Assembly: GCA_026225945.1 (NCBI GenBank)
Contig: JAMJFZ010000597.1
Location: 3,678,001-3,742,000 of the forward strand
Source: Cricetomys ansorgei
Lineage: Eukaryota > Chordata > Mammalia > Rodentia > Nesomyidae
Length of the DNA: 64,000 nucleotides
Direction of reading: 5' to 3'
The translations under genes were made by a program, and so were the position numbers. This document shows, one piece after another, positions 58,346 to 64,000 of this stretch. The notes below the pieces were generated by a model. It worked only from the letters and a program-made list of their open reading frames with translations, made no database searches and was not told the origin of the DNA. Every line of letters starts with the position of its first letter. Position 1 is the stretch's first letter.

Positions 58346-59824
58346 TTCCTCTGGCTTGGGCTGGCGGGGATAGAGTCTATCCAACCTTTTTAAGAGCCAA
58401 ATAAACTCCCTTCTGCCCTCTGAAGGTTCAGACACTGAGGCTGGGAATTGGAGCTACCACTCAGCGGTGGAGAACATTGACTGCTCTTCCAGAGATCTAA
58501 GTTCATTGGGTTCCCAGCAGGTCAGGTGGCTGCAACTCCAGCTCCAGGGGAGCTGAGGCCTCTGGCTTCCCAAGGCTCCTGCACTTTCCTGCAGATGCAC
58601 ACACAGACACCTGTACACAATTAAAAATAATAATCTTTTAAAATTTAGTCTGATAAAATAAAGGGATAAATGGGCATGAATGTTCTTCTCTGTAATCTCA
58701 GCACTCAGAAAGCGAAGCAGGAAAATGGCCATGAATTTGAGGCCAGCCTGGGCTACAGAGTAAGAAGGCCATGTTTTTTGCTTGTTTGTTTGTTTGTTTT
58801 TGTGTGTGTGCACGTGCATGTGTGTATGTGTGAGTGTGTGTTTAAAGAGGTGAAATCTTTAGCAGACAATTAGACATCCCCGTCTCTAGAGCTATGAGGT
58901 TTTTGTCTTGTTTTAAATAGTGTCTCACTATATAAGCCTGACTGGCCTGGAACTCATTATGTAAACCAGGCTATCCTCGATAATTTTTTTTTAATAGCCT
59001 CATGTAGATAAGGCTGGCCTTGAACACTAGACCCTCCTGTTTTACCTCCAAGTGCTGAGATTACAAGTGTGTGTTACAGTGTCTAACTCTTTATAAATGA
59101 CCTAGTCTGTGTTATTCGGTTACAGCAACAGAAAAGGAATTGAACAATCAAGTCAGGAGTCAATAGTTTTTAGTACATGTATGTTTGTTTGTTTGTTTGT
59201 TTATTTATCTAGACAAGGTATATAGTCCTGGCCCAGGCTGACCTTGAATTTGCAGAGATCATCAGTCTCTGCCTCCCGAGTGCTGAGATTATAGGCAAAG
59301 GCGTGCCACTACACCTGGCTCTTCGAGTGTGTGTGTGTGTGTGTGTGTGTGATGTATCTGTATGTGTCTACTGGTACATTGGTCCATGGGTGTGCACTAG
59401 AAACTAGGGACATTGAATGTCCGTTCCTTGTTTTTCCTTTTATTTTTAAAAAGTACTTTTTATTATTTTGCGGGGTGAGGGCATGTGTACCACAGCACAC
59501 ATGTAGAAGTCAGAGGACAACTTTGTGGAGTCTGTTCTTTAATTCTATCTTTACAGGGCTTCCTGAGGATCAAACTCAGGTCACCAGGCCAGCAAGCCCC
59601 AGGGAGCCTCCTCTCTCTTCACACAGCCTCAGCACACAATGCTGGAATTATGGACGGCCACACCCTCCTCGCTGTTTGTTCCTTCTGTGTAGTAGGCTAC
59701 AAACACTGCTGTGTGCAGCGATCGCCCCCGCCGGACTGTTTCCACAGCCCTGGTTTCTCTCCTTTTTTATAAGTCATAGTCCTTCTGTGTTTACAAGTTC
59801 ATTTGTTTCAAACATTGGTCTTAG

Positions 59825-60034
59825 ATTTATTTTATTTTTATGTGTATGAGTGTTTTGCTTACATGTATGTCTGTGCACCACTTGTGTGCTGGGTGTCTGC
59901 AGAGGTCAGAAGAGGACATCAGATTCCCTGGGGTTATGGATGGTTGTGAGCCGCAGTGTGAGTGCTAGGAGTCTAACCTAGGACCTCTGCAAGAGTAGCC
60001 GATGCTCTTAGCTGTTGAGCCACATCTCCAGCCC
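59825..60034 (-). repeat. B3-type SINE, near full length
   Basis: The antisense copy reads from an AT-rich end (ttttatgtgtatgagtgttt) through aggtcagaagaggacatcag to ctgttgagccacatctccag. Confidence 0.85.
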
Positions 60035-60805
60035 TGTTACATTTTAATTTTTATTAAGTGTGTGCATGGGTGGGGCACATGCCTTCTGGTGCACTTCAAC
60101 CAACTTGCAGCAGCTGGTCCTGTGGGTCCTGGGGATCGAACTCAGGTCATCAAGCTTGGTGACAGATGCATTTACCCACTGGATCATCTTGAGAGCCCAT
60201 AAGACAAGGTCTTGCTAGATAGCCCAGGCTGGCCTCAAACTCTCTATCCTCTGGCCTCAGCTTCTCGAGTACTGGGATCACAGGTGAGTGCTTCTGTGCA
60301 CTGCTCTATTCCACATTCTTGAACAGGAATCTTTAGAATAAATAAATGTCCCCTTTGCTGTCTTGCCCTTGGGTCTGGTAAGTATGGCCTAGTTCCTGAG
60401 GGTGGATTTTGCGTTGATCACCTCTCCTGGACCCCAGATTACTACACTGTGGCTAAGGATATCCTGGCAGAACCCCAAATAATTCTTCCTGCTATTTATC
60501 GAAGCCCACCCTGGTAGCTGGTATCTTAGACCTATAGATCCATCCTCCTTTTCTTAACCCCTGAATTCTCCATCCCTATCATAACCATCAGGTTCCTGTT
60601 GTTGTTTGTTTTGTTTTGTTTTGAAACAGGGTCCCACTTTGTCCCTCTGGCTGGTCTCAAACTCACAGAGATCTGTCTCTGCCTCCATGCTAGGACCATA
60701 CCTGGGGACCTGCAGAGTGTAGCTACAATACTAGTTACCACTTCTTTTGTATTGCTCTCTTTATATTATCTATCTGTCTGTCTATCTTTCTATCTATCTA
60801 TTTAT

Positions 60806-60949
60806 TTCAAGACAGGGAGGGTTTTTCTCTGTAGCCCTGGCTGTCCTGGAACTCACTCTGTAGACCAGGTTGGCCTCAAACTCACAGAGACCCACCTGCC
60901 TCTGCATCTTGAGTGTTGGGATTAAAGGTGTGTGCCACTGCTGCCCAGC
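60806..60949 (-). repeat. B1 SINE, full length
   Basis: Antisense B1 (gttggcctcaaactcacaga, gattaaaggtgtgtgccac) with its poly-A end grown into a (TATC)n microsatellite at 60765-60805. Confidence 0.88.
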
Positions 60950-62519
60950 TTTTGACACAGGCTCTTAAACTGTAGTCTGAGCTAGGCTGGGCTATGTAGA
61001 CCAAGCTTGGCAAGAAATGAGTGTTTAAGTATATGAACATAGGTATAAGAGAGATCAAGGCCAGTGAGCACTTGCCTACTCTGATCCCCACATGTGTGCC
61101 CTGGCATGCGCATGCTCACATACATGCATGCACATGCTCACATACATGCATGGACACATATACAAAATAAGTAAAAATTTTTAAAAAAAGCATTTAAGTG
61201 AGAGAAAGCAAGAGTACTGTGGATGCAGTTCCATGGCAGAGTGATGTCCTACCATGCAGGAAGCCCTGGGTTTGATTCTCTGTGCAATATAAAGTCGGTA
61301 TGGATCTAGGAAGATCAGAAGTTCAAAGTTCACCCTTCACCTACATAACAGGTTGAAGACCAACCTGGCCTATAAGTAAGACCTTGTCCCAAAAACAAAA
61401 CAGCTGAAATTTGGTGGGGCTAGGGATATCATTCAGTGGTGGAGCTCTTGGTTTGACAAGCTCAAGACTCTAGGTTCAGTCTCCTGCACAAGAAGTGGAT
61501 GTTACTATTACAAGACTATAAGAAACAGGTTTAGAGCACACATGGCTTTGACCCAACAGTATTCCTAGTTACATGTCCTAAGGCTATACCCTCACACATG
61601 GAAGAGTTATGTCCAGGATATGGTTACAGGTTGGAGACAGCCTAAAAGAGGACAGTGCACATAGTGGGAGCCACACTGCCTGGCGTTCCTGCAGGACTAT
61701 GTGGGATGGTCCTGGATTGGTGGCTCTGGAGAGTCAGGATGCACTGCTTATGAGGTAGCTGACTAATGTACTCTCTCAATGTGGTCAGATCATAATTCCC
61801 AGAAGCTTTTATTCTTCTTTATATGGCAAAAGAGACTTTGAAGATGTAATTAGGACACAGAGAGGCGGTGCTGGGCCAGCTGGGTGGGTGAATGTTATCA
61901 CACAGTCCTTATAGAGAGGCAGAGCAGGCGATGATGTGGTAACAGAAACAGAACCTGGGGTCATATGCCTTGAGCTATACACTTGTAGTCCCAGTACTCA
62001 GAAGGCTGAGGCAAGAGGATCACAAGTTCAAGGCCAGTCTAAGCTACATAGCAAGATTCTGTCACAAATCTTTCTCTCAAAAAAATGTCACGAAAGGACT
62101 TTGTAGTGTATTACTTCTGTGTTCCCAATACCCAAGGCTGTCTGGCTTGTAGACAAATCTTATTTGGATTTACTAAAGGAACTAATACAGCAATAGATAT
62201 TCTTTTGTATGTACTTTTTGTGTTTTGCAAATCTGCAGAAATTTCAATAAGGCCTGTGGGTCAAATAATATGAATATTTACATTATTTCAGAAATCACTA
62301 AAACAGTCTTAAAAAACATTTTTAACAAATTATATAGTATGAAAATAATTTTTTCAATAAAAACACTTTTAATACTAAATTTATTTGTTTGTTTGTTTGT
62401 TTTTTTTGTATGGGTGGGGCTTGCCACAGCACACATGTGGAGGTCAGAGGACAGCTTTTCCTGTAGCTGCCCCTAGAATGTTCTCTGCCCTCTCTGCTCC
62501 TCCAAAGCACGGCTTCTTG

Positions 62520-63170
62520 TTGCACGTAGGACGCGTTTCCTGCTCTGGCCTGGATTAAGGAAGCCTGTAGTCGGTAGGCTAAGGATGGTGTTTAAACATG
62601 ACCGACAGGCAGAAGGAGACTTGCTTGCTGCACTCGGAAAGCTGCATTTCCCTCTGTGTATGCATCTGTGTTTTGACTGATCATGTTGCACGGCTGGGTG
62701 CTCTTAGCTAGCTGCTGGGTGAACTCATTTTGATCCTGAGGTGAAGCAGAGCCCTTTACAGAACTTTAAAACTGACTCACTAATGAGTCATCACCACTCA
62801 ACAGCAATACCCACACACTGTTCAGTTGCTACCTAAAACCGTCATGGGAGGCCAGGAGGCTGCCTTCTCTCCCCTTCCTTCCCGACTCACCGAGTAAGTT
62901 CACCACATCTTATGTACGGCTTCAATTTCAACAAAGCCTGCTTAACTCAACATAGTGTGACTGTCTAACAAGCAGTCATCCTTGTTGCTCCTGGTGGTCA
63001 CCCAGATCATTTCCTGTGTGTGTGAGACAAACCCCAGGGACTGGCAATTACTCAACCACCTGCTTTTCCAGTGGCTAACCTTCTGTTCAGGACTCGGGAT
63101 TCTTTGTTTAGAGCATTTCTGTGAAGTGACCTTTTTACTTAAAAAATAAAAAAGTGGCCAGTAAAATAAA
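62520..63170. promoter_or_regulatory. Repeat-poor patch with paired AP-1 sites
   Basis: No SINE over about 650 bp in a SINE-dense region. It contains two perfect AP-1/TRE heptamers, TGACTCA at 62773-62779 and TGAGTCA at 62784-62790, 11 bp apart from start to start. The low repeat content plus motif pair suggests an enhancer. There is no coding signal. Confidence 0.4.
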
Positions 63171-63187
63171 AAAAAAAAAAAAAATTA

Positions 63188-63325
63188 AAGGTCACACCTT
63201 TAATCCTAGCACTCAGGAGGCAGAGGCAGGCAGATCTTTGTGAGTTCAAGGCCAGCCTGGTCTACAGAGTGAGTTCCAGGACAGCCAAAGTTACAACAGA
63301 GAAATCCTGTCTCGAAATCCCTCCC
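63188..63325 (+). repeat. B1 SINE
   Basis: Reads acctttaatcctagcactca, cagcctggtctacagagtga and agttacaacagagaaatcct, followed by (TAAA/TAAG)n to 63378. It is preceded by a poly-A run from 63168. Confidence 0.9.
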
Positions 63326-63411
63326 CACACCAAAATAAGTAAGTAAGTAAATAAATAAATAAATAAAAATAATAAAAGCAGCCTTTTATGCCTCTGTAAA
63401 CAATGGGGTAC

Positions 63412-63615
63412 TGCTGGAAAGTGGTGACACATGCCTTCAATCCCAGCAGTTCAGAGACAGAGGCAGAGGCATGTGGATCTCTGAGTCCGAGCTTGGTCTA
63501 CAGAGTGAATTCCAGGACAGTCAGGCTACATAGAGAAACCCTGTCTCAAAAAACAAAATAAAAGAAAGAAAGGAAGGAAAGAAATAAAAAGAAAAAGAAA
63601 AAAACAGAAAGGAAA
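63412..63615 (+). repeat. B1 SINE plus purine-rich tail
   Basis: B1 about 63412-63552 with an AAAG/GGAA-rich tail to 63615. Confidence 0.85.
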
Positions 63616-63879
63616 TAAGAAGCACTGAATGTTGTTTTGGTTTGATGCTTCAGAGAGCTGCAAGTCTGAAATATGCTGGTTGAGAACACCTCTGGTGTTG
63701 CAATGATGTGATGAAGGGTCTGCATTTCCTCTTAGAATTTCCTAACTGATGGCAGGAGATTGTTAAGTCTTCCTACACAGCGGCACTTACAGCGGCACGT
63801 ACACGGCTGAGGGCCCCAGGGATGACTGGGAATAGATCGGAGGACTCCTCCCACTTGTAAGCCAGGTTACTGTCCTTTG

Positions 63880-64000
63880 ACTTCTTTTTAATTTTATGAG
63901 TGTTCTGCCTGCATGTATGTCTGTGTACCATGTGTGTGCCTTGTGCCAGTGGAAGCCAGAAGAGGACATTAAGTCCCTGGAACTGGAGTTACAGACACTT
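63880..64000 (-). repeat. B3-type SINE running off the window
   Basis: The antisense head (atgagtgttctgcctgcatg) through tggaactggagttacagaca continues beyond the right edge. 63.62-63.88 kb is unique. Confidence 0.85.

Larger units (their letters stand above)
58440..62480. other. Intergenic, SINE-dense
   Basis: Inventory: B2 (+) about 58450-58640; B1 (+) about 58675-58765; (TTTG)n and TG-rich 58780-58845; B1-like (-) about 58905-59085 and 59210-59322; (TG)n 59327-59352; B3-type (-) about 59460-59660, 59825-60034 and 60055-60200; B1 (-) about 60200-60290, 60615-60725 and 60806-60949; (TATC)n about 60765-60805; ID-like (+) about 61215-61285 and 61425-61485; old LINE/LTR-like pieces about 61510-61920; B1/B4 (+) about 61965-62085; B3-type fragment (-) about 62400-62475. 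No gene supported. Confidence 0.55.

Noticed and set aside
59331..59849. A 172-codon + strand frame
   Set aside because: It begins in a (TG)n run and passes through an antisense B3-type SINE; it has no family similarity.

Overview
The window is nuclear DNA from a muroid rodent (mouse/rat/hamster/gerbil group). Two facts show this: the genes are split by canonical GT..AG introns, and the introns and spacers are packed with rodent-only SINEs (B1, B2/B3, ID and ID-B1 composite B4). Many B1 copies share a variant 3' part (gttacaacagaga) that does not look like the usual Mus or Rattus B1, so a non-Mus, non-Rattus muroid such as a gerbil-type rodent is likely, but I cannot name the species.

Layout: (1) 1-13.8 kb, + strand: the 3' half of the importin-7 gene (IPO7). 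Thirteen coding exons encode residues 446-1038, followed by a roughly 2.1 kb 3' UTR. The first complete intron carries an H/ACA snoRNA that I assign to SNORA23. (2) 13.8-17.3 kb: SINE-filled spacer. (3) 17.3-18.7 kb: a CpG island that is the promoter and non-coding first exon of ZNF143 and may be divergent. (4) 18.2-49.1 kb, + strand: the complete ZNF143 (Zfp143) gene. Fifteen coding exons join without a frame error into 1,917 nt (638 aa plus stop), the same length as human ZNF143. (5) 49.1-64 kb: intergenic DNA with SINEs, simple repeats and two short repeat-poor patches that look regulatory: a CpG cluster at 58.25 kb and a paired AP-1 site at 62.77 kb. The order IPO7-ZNF143 matches human 11p15.4, where WEE1 follows, so WEE1 should lie beyond the right edge.

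Importin-7 is a cytoplasm-to-nucleus transport receptor. The snoRNA in its intron guides pseudouridylation. ZNF143 is a seven-zinc-finger activator of snRNA, tRNA-Sec and many mRNA promoters. The three are linked by co-location, not by a shared pathway. The coding content is conventional for a mammal. I found no previously undescribed gene system. The most useful non-routine points are the snoRNA, a NAGNAG acceptor in ZNF143, the duplicated activation-module exons, the duplicated promoter motifs and the two distal candidate elements. Repeat boundaries are read by eye and are approximate to about 10-20 bp.
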